A stretch of 27,046 nt of DNA from positions 31,661 through 58,706 of the forward strand of contig NZ_DHNR01000015.1 of assembly GCF_002409645.1 (NCBI RefSeq), written 5' to 3'. How positions within the stretch are numbered: position 1 is the stretch's first letter; every line of letters starts with the position of its first letter. This document shows positions 15,215-22,768 of this stretch, in pieces. The notes beneath the pieces are model-generated. The model did no database searches and was not told where the DNA came from. It saw only the letters and a program-made list of their open reading frames with translations. Made by a program: the position numbers and the translations under genes. This stretch comes from Acetobacter sp. UBA5411. GTDB taxonomy: Bacteria; Pseudomonadota; Alphaproteobacteria; Acetobacterales; Acetobacteraceae.

Positions 15215-17182
15215 ATGAACCGTCAGCCAGCCCCGTGCGGAACATGGCGTTCGCCTGTAACGGCATCGCTTGCCGCGGGCAAAACCGTGACCCTGTCCGG
15301 TGTCGCCGTGAGCGGGGAAAGCGTGCTGTGGCTTGAGCGGCGGCCTGCTGAGAAAGGGCGCACTGCTCTGATCGTCTGGCAAGAGGGAGCCGAACCGCGT
15401 GATGTGACGCCACCGGATGTCGATGTGGCGACCAGCGTTCATGAATATGGCGGAGGCGCGTTTGCCGTGGCCGGTCGCGCCATCGTGTTCAGCAATCGCC
15501 GCGACGGTGGTGTCTATACGCTGGATATTGATGGACCAGAGGAGCCACGCCGCCTCGCGCTCGGCGAGGACATGCGGTACGCCAGTTTCTCTTTCTCTCC
15601 GGATGGGACGTGCGTTTATGCCGTCCGGGAAGATCATCGCGGGGAGGGGGAGCCTAAAGACGCGCTCGTCGCCATTTCCCTGAACGATGGAGCTGAAACC
15701 ATTATCGCGCAGGGAGCGGATTTTTATTCCACGCCGACGCCCTCTCCCGATGGCAGTCATCTTGCCTGGATCGAGTGGGATCATCCGGCAATGCCCTGGA
15801 CGAATTCACGGCTGTGCGTCATGCGGCTGGACGATCCACATTCCAGAAAGGTTCTTGCTGGGGGAAGTGTCTCTCCAGCAGGGAGGCCGGAGTCTCTGAC
15901 GGAGCCGCAATGGGCTGATGAGCAGACCCTGTTCGCCATTTCCGATCGGGACGGCTGGTGGACACTGTGGCGCTTTGCTCTCGCCGGAGGTGAGCCTGAG
16001 CCAGTCTGTGAGGTCGAAGCTGAGATCGGTCAGCCGCATTGGGTTTTCGGTCAACGCAGCTACAGCCTGTTGCCGGATGGACGCATCCTCGCTCTGGCGG
16101 TGAAAGGCGGGCAGACGCAGATGCTCATGCTGACGCCGGGGGCAGCCTCTGGTTGCGATGTCACGCCTGTCACGATGGGGCTGCCAGAGCAGTGTCCGCT
16201 CCCGTTCGGAGACCGGTTTGCGTGGCTGGATGGTTCGCCGGATCGGGCCGCTTCTGTTGTTGTGGGGGCACCGGGGCAGACGCCGCATGTGCTGCGCGCC
16301 GCCACGACCCTGCCGTTTGGAAAAGATGATATCGCATTGCCGGAGAGCGTGCGGTTTCCGCTTGCCGATGGCACCGAAGGACAGGCGTTCTTCTATCCGC
16401 CCACCAGCGCGCAGTATTGCGTGCCGGAGGGAGAACTGCCGCCGATGATCGTGACTGCGCATGGTGGTCCGACCGCTCGTGCGTCCGAAGGTTTCTCGTT
16501 CAAGGTACAGTGGTGGACCAGTCGTGGTTTCGCCGTGCTGGATGTGAATTACAGCGGTTCGACCGGTTTCGGGCGCGCCTATCGCGAGCGGCTGGACGGT
16601 CAGTGGGGTGTGCGGGATGTAGAGGACTGTATCGCGGCGGCCTCACATATGGCGGCCAGCGGCCGAATTGACCCGAAGCGGATTGTCATGCGTGGTTCCA
16701 GCGCAGGGGGGCTGACCGTGCTGTCGGCGCTGGCCAATTCGGATATCTTTGCGGCAGGAGCCAGTCTTTACGGTGTAACCGATCTGCGCACGCTGGCGGA
16801 AGAGACGCACAAGTTTGAGGCGCGTTATCTCGACAGTCTTGTGGGACCGTGGCCGGAGGCCGAAGCGGTCTATCGGGCGCGTTCTCCGTTGTTCATGGCG
16901 GACCGGATTCAGGTGCCAGTGCTTTTCCTGCAAGGTCTGGATGATGCGGTTGTGCCGCCTGAACAGGCCCGTTCGATGGTGGCTGCGCTAAAGCGAAACG
17001 GCATTGCCTGCCCACTGGTGGAATTTGTGGGCGAAGGGCATGGTTTCCGCGGTGAAGACACGTTGCGTCGTGCTTTCCAGATTGAGCTCGCTTTTTATGG
17101 ATGTGTCCTTGGGTTTGAACCAGCAGATGTTCAGTTGCTGGAAGAGGACAGGGTTGCGTTGGATAGAGCGCTCCACGCCTGA
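15215..17182 (+). CDS. S9 family prolyl oligopeptidase-like serine peptidase
   Basis: A 655-aa protein with an N-terminal beta-propeller-like half (repeated SPDG/DG-type blades such as FSFSPDGT and PTPSPDGSHLAW, about residues 20-390). A C-terminal alpha/beta-hydrolase domain follows. The catalytic triad is visible: Ser496 in RGSSAGG, Asp577 in GLDDAVVPP and His609 in GEGHGF. AHGGPTAR forms the oxyanion region. Such enzymes cleave short peptides or acyl-peptides, usually in the cytoplasm; no signal peptide is seen. The frame opens at TTG 15197, but GGAGG at 15206-15210 directs the ATG at 15215. It is divergent from the dedA-like gene, with only about 40-80 bp for both promoters. Confidence 0.93.
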   Translation: MNRQPAPCGTWRSPVTASLAAGKTVTLSGVAVSGESVLWLERRPAEKGRTALIVWQEGAEPRDVTPPDVDVATSVHEYGGGAFAVAGRAIVFSNRRDGGVYTLDIDGPEEPRRLALGEDMRYASFSFSPDGTCVYAVREDHRGEGEPKDALVAISLNDGAETIIAQGADFYSTPTPSPDGSHLAWIEWDHPAMPWTNSRLCVMRLDDPHSRKVLAGGSVSPAGRPESLTEPQWADEQTLFAISDRDGWWTLWRFALAGGEPEPVCEVEAEIGQPHWVFGQRSYSLLPDGRILALAVKGGQTQMLMLTPGAASGCDVTPVTMGLPEQCPLPFGDRFAWLDGSPDRAASVVVGAPGQTPHVLRAATTLPFGKDDIALPESVRFPLADGTEGQAFFYPPTSAQYCVPEGELPPMIVTAHGGPTARASEGFSFKVQWWTSRGFAVLDVNYSGSTGFGRAYRERLDGQWGVRDVEDCIAAASHMAASGRIDPKRIVMRGSSAGGLTVLSALANSDIFAAGASLYGVTDLRTLAEETHKFEARYLDSLVGPWPEAEAVYRARSPLFMADRIQVPVLFLQGLDDAVVPPEQARSMVAALKRNGIACPLVEFVGEGHGFRGEDTLRRAFQIELAFYGCVLGFEPADVQLLEEDRVALDRALHA

Positions 17183-17502
17183 TCTGAAAAAATGCTGTTT
17201 GGTAGGCTTTTGTCCTGAATTGGTAAAAGCAAGCCGTTCGTCGGTCTTGCTTATGGGATGTGCTCTGTTGGGACTTCGAATGGCGAGCGAGGACTCTTGA
17301 CTGCAATATGACGAGGGTCATCGTATGGGTGATACGCATCGTTACAAATGACATACTTTGACGCGATATCGGTATTGTTTGTAATATGATAATAATATAA
17401 CGGCTTTTTTACTGAATATATTTTTGTGTATGAGATTGTTTTTCTGAGAAAATTAAGTGTATTATTTGAAATAATATTTATAAGTATATGGACTGATTAG
17501 TC
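17183..17502 (+). other. AT-rich intergenic region, no supportable gene
   Basis: About 320 bp with no convincing coding frame. Near its left end AAGCAAG (17227-17233) and CTTGCTT (17246-17252) form an extended hairpin with inner CCG/CGG pairing; no T-run follows, so it is at best a weak terminator for the peptidase gene. The right half (about 17340-17500) is strikingly AT-rich compared with the rest of the window and holds a promoter-like pair. Confidence 0.6.
17358..17387 (+). promoter_or_regulatory. Possible sigma-70-like promoter
   Basis: TTGACG (17358-17363) and TAATAT (17382-17387) with an 18-bp spacer, on the strand of the following gene. The -10 match is only 4 of 6. It would give a leader of about 110 nt before ATG 17503. 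Confidence 0.35.
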
Positions 17503-18861
17503 ATGCTGTTTGATGGGGCAGATCTTGCCGTTCACCATACACCCGGTGAAACACCCTATCTTCTTGTGGTGTTCGGCCCGGCAGGCGTGACGAATACTGC
17601 TACTCATGATTATTTCGGTCGAGCTGTCTCGGAAAAGAAGCGTATTGAGACAATCGGGTTCGCAGCCAAAATCGACAACTGGTACATGACACCGGAGGTC
17701 GATCAGGCCATAGAAATCATCCAGCCTATTCTTGACCGTTTTGAAAAAATTATCGTTCTGGGCATGTCGATGGGCGCTCATACGGCCATCAAAAAGGCCC
17801 GCAGGCTCAGGGCTCATGCGGTTCTGGCGATGTCGCCCAAATTTTCTCTGGATCCTGAGGAATGTAACGTTCCGCAGCGCTATCTGGACGAGAATTTCAA
17901 ACCCCACATGCGTGGGATGGGCATCAAGCCAGAGGATGAATACGGGCGCATTGTCGTTGCATGGGATCCAGCAGAAAGCACGGACGAAGAACACGCCCAA
18001 CTTATCCTCAAGGCTCTTCCATCCGCCACTCCTGCTCGCATGTTCTATGCGGGGCACCTTGTCTGCGTGTCGATTGCCGGGTCAGATATGATGAAGAGTG
18101 TAATCGATTCACTCGCGGAAGACACGCCGGCTGCGACAGCCACTCTGATGAATCGGATCCGCCGCTCTCATCCAAACAATATTGCTGCCAGACTCCATCA
18201 ATGTGTCCGCAAGCATCCATTGCTCTGTTATCGCATGATCATTTCACCGCACGTTGACAGACATAAACGTGCTGAAGAAATTTATCAGAATCATGGCGCC
18301 AACGGCATTCTGTATTTCATGCTGGCCATCCGCGGCTACGCCGACGAGGCTGTTGATCTGGCAAGCCGGATCACGAATTTTCTGAAATATCGGACGATCT
18401 ATCCTGAGGCAGGAGGGGATGCGCCTCTTCCAATCGCGCTGCATACAGGAGATTTTCAACTCGTCACCGATCATGGCTATCTGCTTGCATGGGATATGCA
18501 GAACAGACATTTTCAAGGTGTCCGACCTTTCTGGCCCGATAACGGATTGTTGCCGGTGATCGCACGACGGCACGGCCATGGGCTTGGGATTTATGTCCGA
18601 ATCGGCGGCAAACTCGAACCTCTGGTTTTACGGAATGGTGTTGTCATGCTCGGGACGGTAGCGCCTGACGGGGAGTCATTTACGGTCGATCTTTCTGGCA
18701 GTAAGGTCGGTCCAGGCGAAACATGGTCTTGTCCGGGTCTGTCCGTGACCATCTCGTCCAGTCATGGTCTTCTGATTGCTACGCCGCAGCGTAATGTCGC
18801 ACTTGATTCAACCAACAAGGGCGCGTGGGAATGTCTGGTGTTATTACCGGTCAACTCCTGA
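17503..18861 (+). CDS. Unrecognised protein with alpha/beta-hydrolase-like N-terminal domain
   Basis: A 452-aa protein whose family I do not recognise. The first 200 residues look like an alpha/beta hydrolase: strand LLVVFGPAG, then IIVLGMSMGAHTA with a nucleophile-elbow G-x-S-x-G (Gly87, Ser89, Gly91). A catalytic Asp and His cannot be placed with certainty. The middle (about 205-315) is helical and charged, and the last 120 residues are rich in beta-type sequence, perhaps a second domain. There is no signal peptide or membrane segment. It has its own AT-rich upstream region, a long gap on both sides and no clear ribosome site, so it seems to be a single-gene unit, possibly acquired. Function unknown; an esterase or a carbohydrate-linked role would be guesses. 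Confidence 0.75.
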   Translation: MLFDGADLAVHHTPGETPYLLVVFGPAGVTNTATHDYFGRAVSEKKRIETIGFAAKIDNWYMTPEVDQAIEIIQPILDRFEKIIVLGMSMGAHTAIKKARRLRAHAVLAMSPKFSLDPEECNVPQRYLDENFKPHMRGMGIKPEDEYGRIVVAWDPAESTDEEHAQLILKALPSATPARMFYAGHLVCVSIAGSDMMKSVIDSLAEDTPAATATLMNRIRRSHPNNIAARLHQCVRKHPLLCYRMIISPHVDRHKRAEEIYQNHGANGILYFMLAIRGYADEAVDLASRITNFLKYRTIYPEAGGDAPLPIALHTGDFQLVTDHGYLLAWDMQNRHFQGVRPFWPDNGLLPVIARRHGHGLGIYVRIGGKLEPLVLRNGVVMLGTVAPDGESFTVDLSGSKVGPGETWSCPGLSVTISSSHGLLIATPQRNVALDSTNKGAWECLVLLPVNS

Positions 18862-19076
18862 CAAAGCATAGTTTTACCGAGCTTTATATCCGCGATGGAT
18901 GTGCGCTTCTCCAATATTCTGTGATTGATCCTTTTGCCATGAGATGATTCATGGAAACGCGACGGGTCCACAATCGCTGGTGAGGCAACGATACAGCGCA
19001 AAAAGCACCTTGCCCCCTGAACTCATGAACGGCACCCTGCACACGTCTGAATTAAGCAGAAGCAAGGGACATCATC

Positions 19077-19541
19077 ATGAGTGACATTCCGGAAGCCCGT
19101 CTCGCCGCCCTCGGCATCGAACTGCCTACACCCGCCGCACCGGTTGCGAACTATGTGGCTACTGTCCTTACCGGCTCGCTGGTTGTCGTGTCCGGTCAGT
19201 TGCCATTGAAGGACGGCAAACTGCTCGCTACCGGCAAGCTTGGCGCTGCCGTTTCGCTGGAAGTCGGCACGGAAGCCGCGAAATACTGCCTGATCAATGT
19301 TCTCGCACAGCTCAAGGCGGAAATCGGTGATCTGTCGAAAGTGAAGCGTGTGGTGCGTCTGGGTGGCTTCATCTCCTGCGCACCTGAATTTACAGCGCAC
19401 GCAGGTGTCATGAATGGGGCGTCCGATCTGGCAGTCGCCGTGTTCGGAGATGCCGGACGTCACGCGCGGTCAACGGTCGGTGTGCCGTCCCTGCCGCTGG
19501 ATGCGCCGGTTGAAGTCGAAGGTCTGTTCGAGGTCGGCTGA
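19077..19541 (+). CDS. RidA/YjgF family protein
   Basis: A 154-aa member of the RidA (YjgF/YER057c/UK114) superfamily. The best-known members hydrolyse reactive enamine/imine intermediates made by PLP enzymes. Recognisable parts are LGIELPTPAAPVANYV at the start, VVSGQLPLKDGK, the helix CLINVLAQLKAEIGDLSKVKRVVRLGGF, and ARSTVGVPSLPLDAPVEVE at the end. The last has the conserved Arg and the PLDAPVEVE closing typical of the longer (about 150 aa) subgroup. AAGGGA lies about 9 nt before ATG 19077. The stop shares a base with the start of the next gene (TGATG), so the two are translated together. Confidence 0.92.
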   Translation: MSDIPEARLAALGIELPTPAAPVANYVATVLTGSLVVVSGQLPLKDGKLLATGKLGAAVSLEVGTEAAKYCLINVLAQLKAEIGDLSKVKRVVRLGGFISCAPEFTAHAGVMNGASDLAVAVFGDAGRHARSTVGVPSLPLDAPVEVEGLFEVG

Positions 19542-20689
19542 TGTCTGGATGGACGGTTTCCCTGCATGATCGGATTGCCGCCATTCCTGCTCAGGAGTGG
19601 GATGCTTGCGCCGGAGAGGGAAATCCGTTCGTTAGTCACGCCTTTCTGTCAGCCGTGGAGGATAGTGGTTCGGCCACGTCCTTTACCGGCTGGCTCCCGC
19701 GTCATGTTGCGCTGAATGACGAGAGTGGGCGACTGGTTGCCGTGGCTCCCGCCTATCTGAAGGCGCATTCCTACGGCGAGTATGTCTTTGATCACGGCTG
19801 GGCAAGGGCATTCGAGGCGACTGGTGGCAATTACTATCCCAAGCTACAGGTCGCCGTTCCCTTTTCTCCGGTGCCGGGACCGCGACTTTTGCTAAAACCC
19901 GATGCGCCTTCCGGAACAATGTCCGTGCTGGGGCAGGCGCTGGTTCAGGTCTGTGGCGAGATGGATCTGTCCTCGGCACATGTCACCTTCTGCACGGAAG
20001 CAGAATACGAGCGGCTGGGACAGGGCGGCTGGTTGCAGCGTCTGGGATTGCAATATCACTGGCACAATCGTGGTTATCAGGATTTTGAAGGATTTCTCGA
20101 GGCGCTTTCATCACGCAAGCGCAAGGCGATCCGACGGGAAAGACGGGACGCCAATGCGTGTGGACTGGTGTTTCGCACAGTGCGCGGCAGTGAGATTACT
20201 GAAGCCTTGTGGGATGCTTTTTTCGTTTTTTATCAGTCTACAGTGGATAAAAAATGGGGTAGTGCCTATCTGACACGGTCCTTTTTTTCTCTCCTGTCAG
20301 AACGTCTGGGTGATCGGGTCGTGCTGATGATTGCCGAGCATGACGGGCAGCCGGTGGCAGGGGCGCTCAATCTGCTGGGTGCTGACACGCTCTATGGCCG
20401 CAACTGGGGCTGTGTCGGGGAGTGGCCCTTTCTGCATTTTGAACTCTGTTATTACAGGGCAATAGATTTTGCGATTGAAAATGGGCTTTCTCGTGTGGAG
20501 GCGGGTGCGCAGGGCGAGCACAAGATTCAGCGTGGCTATGTGCCCAGCCTGACCTATTCCGTTCACCATATACAGCACACCGGTTTGCGGCATGCTGTCT
20601 CCGAATTTCTGGAGGTCGAGCGAGCGGGTATGCTGAGCGAAATGATCGCGCTTGGTGAGCTTTCGCCTTATCGCGTCGAGAAAACGTGA
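19541..20689 (+). CDS. FemAB-like / GNAT-fold N-acyltransferase (COG3146-type)
   Basis: A 382-aa protein of the predicted N-acyltransferase family with a FemAB-like fold. Characteristic stretches are AIPAQEWDACAGEGNPFVSHAFL at the start, HSYGEYVFDHGWARAFE, the basic SSRKRKAIRRER segment, and near the end FELCYYRAIDFAIENGLSRVEAGAQGEHKIQRGY. FemAB proteins transfer aminoacyl groups in peptidoglycan; the substrate of this branch is not established. There is no signal peptide. It overlaps the ridA-like stop by one base. In the 125 bp after its stop I see only a weak CAGG-TTTTT-CCTG hairpin near 20698-20710. Confidence 0.88.
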   Translation: MSGWTVSLHDRIAAIPAQEWDACAGEGNPFVSHAFLSAVEDSGSATSFTGWLPRHVALNDESGRLVAVAPAYLKAHSYGEYVFDHGWARAFEATGGNYYPKLQVAVPFSPVPGPRLLLKPDAPSGTMSVLGQALVQVCGEMDLSSAHVTFCTEAEYERLGQGGWLQRLGLQYHWHNRGYQDFEGFLEALSSRKRKAIRRERRDANACGLVFRTVRGSEITEALWDAFFVFYQSTVDKKWGSAYLTRSFFSLLSERLGDRVVLMIAEHDGQPVAGALNLLGADTLYGRNWGCVGEWPFLHFELCYYRAIDFAIENGLSRVEAGAQGEHKIQRGYVPSLTYSVHHIQHTGLRHAVSEFLEVERAGMLSEMIALGELSPYRVEKT

Positions 20690-20814
20690 AGAAAAAACAG
20701 GTTTTTCCTGACCGACCATTTGTAGGTGTCGTCGTTATAAATCCTGTGTGACTGTGTTGTATCTTTTTATGCAGTCTGACTGAGCAGGAAAATACTACGA
20801 AGGATGAAAGACTG

Positions 20815-21264
20815 ATGAAGCGTTTTTTGATGTCGCTTTCTGTGCTGACCGGTGTTGCAGCGACAACTGTCGCTCCTCTGCATGCCGAACCTGCCAAAAG
20901 TGGATCAGCGGATATTCTTGTCAAATCAACGGCGTCCTGGAACGGAAAGCCTTATGCACCTTATGCAAGTGGCACTCCGGAACTGACGGTTCTGAAACTG
21001 ACCATTGCACCCAAGGCAGCGCTCCCCTGGCATAAACATCCCTATCCGAATGCAGGATATGTGCTGGAAGGTGCTCTGACCATTCAGGATAAAGAGAGCG
21101 GTGTTCACAAGACTTTCCATGCCGGAGAAGCCTTTACAGAGTCCGTTGACGACGCACATCGTGGTGTTGCCGGGGATGAAAAGACAGTTGTGCTGCTTGT
21201 CTACGCAGGGATCAAAGGACAGCCTACATCTGTGCCGCTGCCCGGACAGCAAAAGGAATATTGA
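20815..21264 (+). CDS. Secreted small cupin-domain protein
   Basis: A 149-aa single-domain cupin. The first 24 residues form a signal peptide (KRF, hydrophobic core, LHA cut before EPAK), so it should be periplasmic or secreted. Metal ligands of cupin motif 1 are visible: His73 and His75 (PWHKHPYP) and Glu85 (GYVLEG); motif 2 is GEAFTESVDDAHRG with His115. The substrate is unknown; such proteins may bind or convert small molecules. AAGGA lies about 10 nt before the ATG. It is convergent with the efflux operon; the 46-bp gap between them has no strong terminator. Confidence 0.9.
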   Translation: MKRFLMSLSVLTGVAATTVAPLHAEPAKSGSADILVKSTASWNGKPYAPYASGTPELTVLKLTIAPKAALPWHKHPYPNAGYVLEGALTIQDKESGVHKTFHAGEAFTESVDDAHRGVAGDEKTVVLLVYAGIKGQPTSVPLPGQQKEY

Positions 21265-21310
21265 TTTCTCCGTATAAGCTCTTCATGATTGCACGAATAA
21301 CTCCCAGAAA

Positions 21311-22768
21311 TTATGAAGAACGGCCTAATGCGGCATTAAGGTCCACCTCATTGACCAGAAGAGCCGTGCGGGTGCGGTCCAGTTCTGTCCGGGTTTCATT
21401 GCCGGACAGGATGGCCATCAGAAGATCGGTTCTGGCGATGTCGCCGTGGTGGTAACGATCTGTCAGCGCCACGATCCGTTCTTTCCTTTCGTTATCAACA
21501 GTCAGAAGACTTTCATATTTCTGTCGAAGAAACCGGCGGTTTGCCAGAAGATCTTCAATCTCTTTCCATGCATTGAGAACAACAATCTGATACGCGATGG
21601 CAGCGCTGCGGGCAGCGGATTGTCGTAGTTCCAGTTGGCGAGAAAGACGTCCCCCGTTGAAAATCGGCAAGGTGAGTGATGGTCCAAAGGACGTGTTGCG
21701 AGCGTTCCAGCCCAGTTCAGCAACCGTCAGGGCATCAAGAGAGAATTGTCCCGTCAGCATGAGTTTGGGATAGAAATCGGCTTTAGCAACGCCGATCAAG
21801 GCTGTTGCGGTATGAAGGCGTGCTTCAGCCGCGCGTATGTCAGGCCGATTTCTCGCAATTTCAGAAGGAATGCCAGCAACCGTTTCCGGAATGACGGTGT
21901 TTTGCACGGGGGTAGAGCGAGTCAGGGCTGGAAGATCTGCGTCCGGGCGGCCTGCAACCAGAGTAGCTAGCGCCCGATGCAGAGAGCCTGCCTTGGCTGT
22001 CAGGCCGTCTTTTTCGACAAGAGCCGTGTTCCGGGCTGTCAGTTTATCATCCAGATCAACAGAAGCCAGAAGACCATGTTGCCTCACTGTTTGTGCAATA
22101 CTCAGAAGAGTATTGTTGGTTTCAAGATCTTTTTCTGCTCTTGTTAAATCGTCTCTGGTGTTGCGCCACTGGAAATAGGTTCTTGCTATTTCTGATTGCA
22201 CGGAAAGCCGGAGAGCGTCGGCATCAGCCTGAACCGCAGAATATTCGGCCTTGGCTGCTTCTCTCATACGTCGTTGACGCCCCCAGAGATCAAGCTCCCA
22301 TGAGGCGACACCGCCTATACTGTAATTTGAATAAGCGACACCTTCCGGCTCTGATCCAAACTGTCGCGACTCAAGTCCCAGAAGGGATTGCAACACCTGT
22401 CCCACACCGGCCGTCGCCAGACGCTCCCGACTGAAGCTTGCCTGTCCATCAAGTGTTGGCATTCCTTCGGCAGAGACTGCTCCTCTTTGAAGACGCGCCG
22501 CTTTGATCCGTTCCAGGGACATGGCTATGTCCGGATTGTTTTGACCTGCCTGCTCCATGAGGCCGTTCAGTGCCGGATCATTGAATGATTTCCACCAATC
22601 TGGATCTATAGATTTTGTCGTTTGGGATTGATCACCGTTTTGCCAGACATGAGGCAAATGCGGATCGGGCGGTGTAAAATTTGGTCCCATTGTGCAGCCG
22701 GAGATCAGGCAGGCAGCCAGAACTGAGAACAATCGTATATGATGAAACAATGTGATCTGGTCAGACAT
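21311..22768 (-). CDS. RND efflux outer membrane factor, NodT-type lipoprotein
   Basis: A 485-aa TolC-like channel that carries exported compounds across the outer membrane. A signal peptide with lipobox LISGC puts the lipidated cysteine at residue 25, followed by MGPNFTPPDP, the classic NodT-family start. WELDLWGRQRR and a second helical repeat (NRPDIRAAEARLHTATALIGVAKADFYP) are typical of the family. The frame extends to 22804, but ATG 22768 gives the proper signal peptide and has AGGA upstream. It overlaps the end of the pump gene by 8 bp, making it the last gene of the efflux operon. Confidence 0.95.
   Translation of the reverse strand: MSDQITLFHHIRLFSVLAACLISGCTMGPNFTPPDPHLPHVWQNGDQSQTTKSIDPDWWKSFNDPALNGLMEQAGQNNPDIAMSLERIKAARLQRGAVSAEGMPTLDGQASFSRERLATAGVGQVLQSLLGLESRQFGSEPEGVAYSNYSIGGVASWELDLWGRQRRMREAAKAEYSAVQADADALRLSVQSEIARTYFQWRNTRDDLTRAEKDLETNNTLLSIAQTVRQHGLLASVDLDDKLTARNTALVEKDGLTAKAGSLHRALATLVAGRPDADLPALTRSTPVQNTVIPETVAGIPSEIARNRPDIRAAEARLHTATALIGVAKADFYPKLMLTGQFSLDALTVAELGWNARNTSFGPSLTLPIFNGGRLSRQLELRQSAARSAAIAYQIVVLNAWKEIEDLLANRRFLRQKYESLLTVDNERKERIVALTDRYHHGDIARTDLLMAILSGNETRTELDRTRTALLVNEVDLNAALGRSS

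Noticed and set aside
15806..16462. Open frame of 218 codons on the minus strand
   Set aside because: Antisense to the S9 peptidase; composition is arginine-rich shadow sequence.
17497..18057. Open frame of 186 codons on the minus strand
   Set aside because: Antisense to the hydrolase-like gene; no motif or ribosome site supports it.
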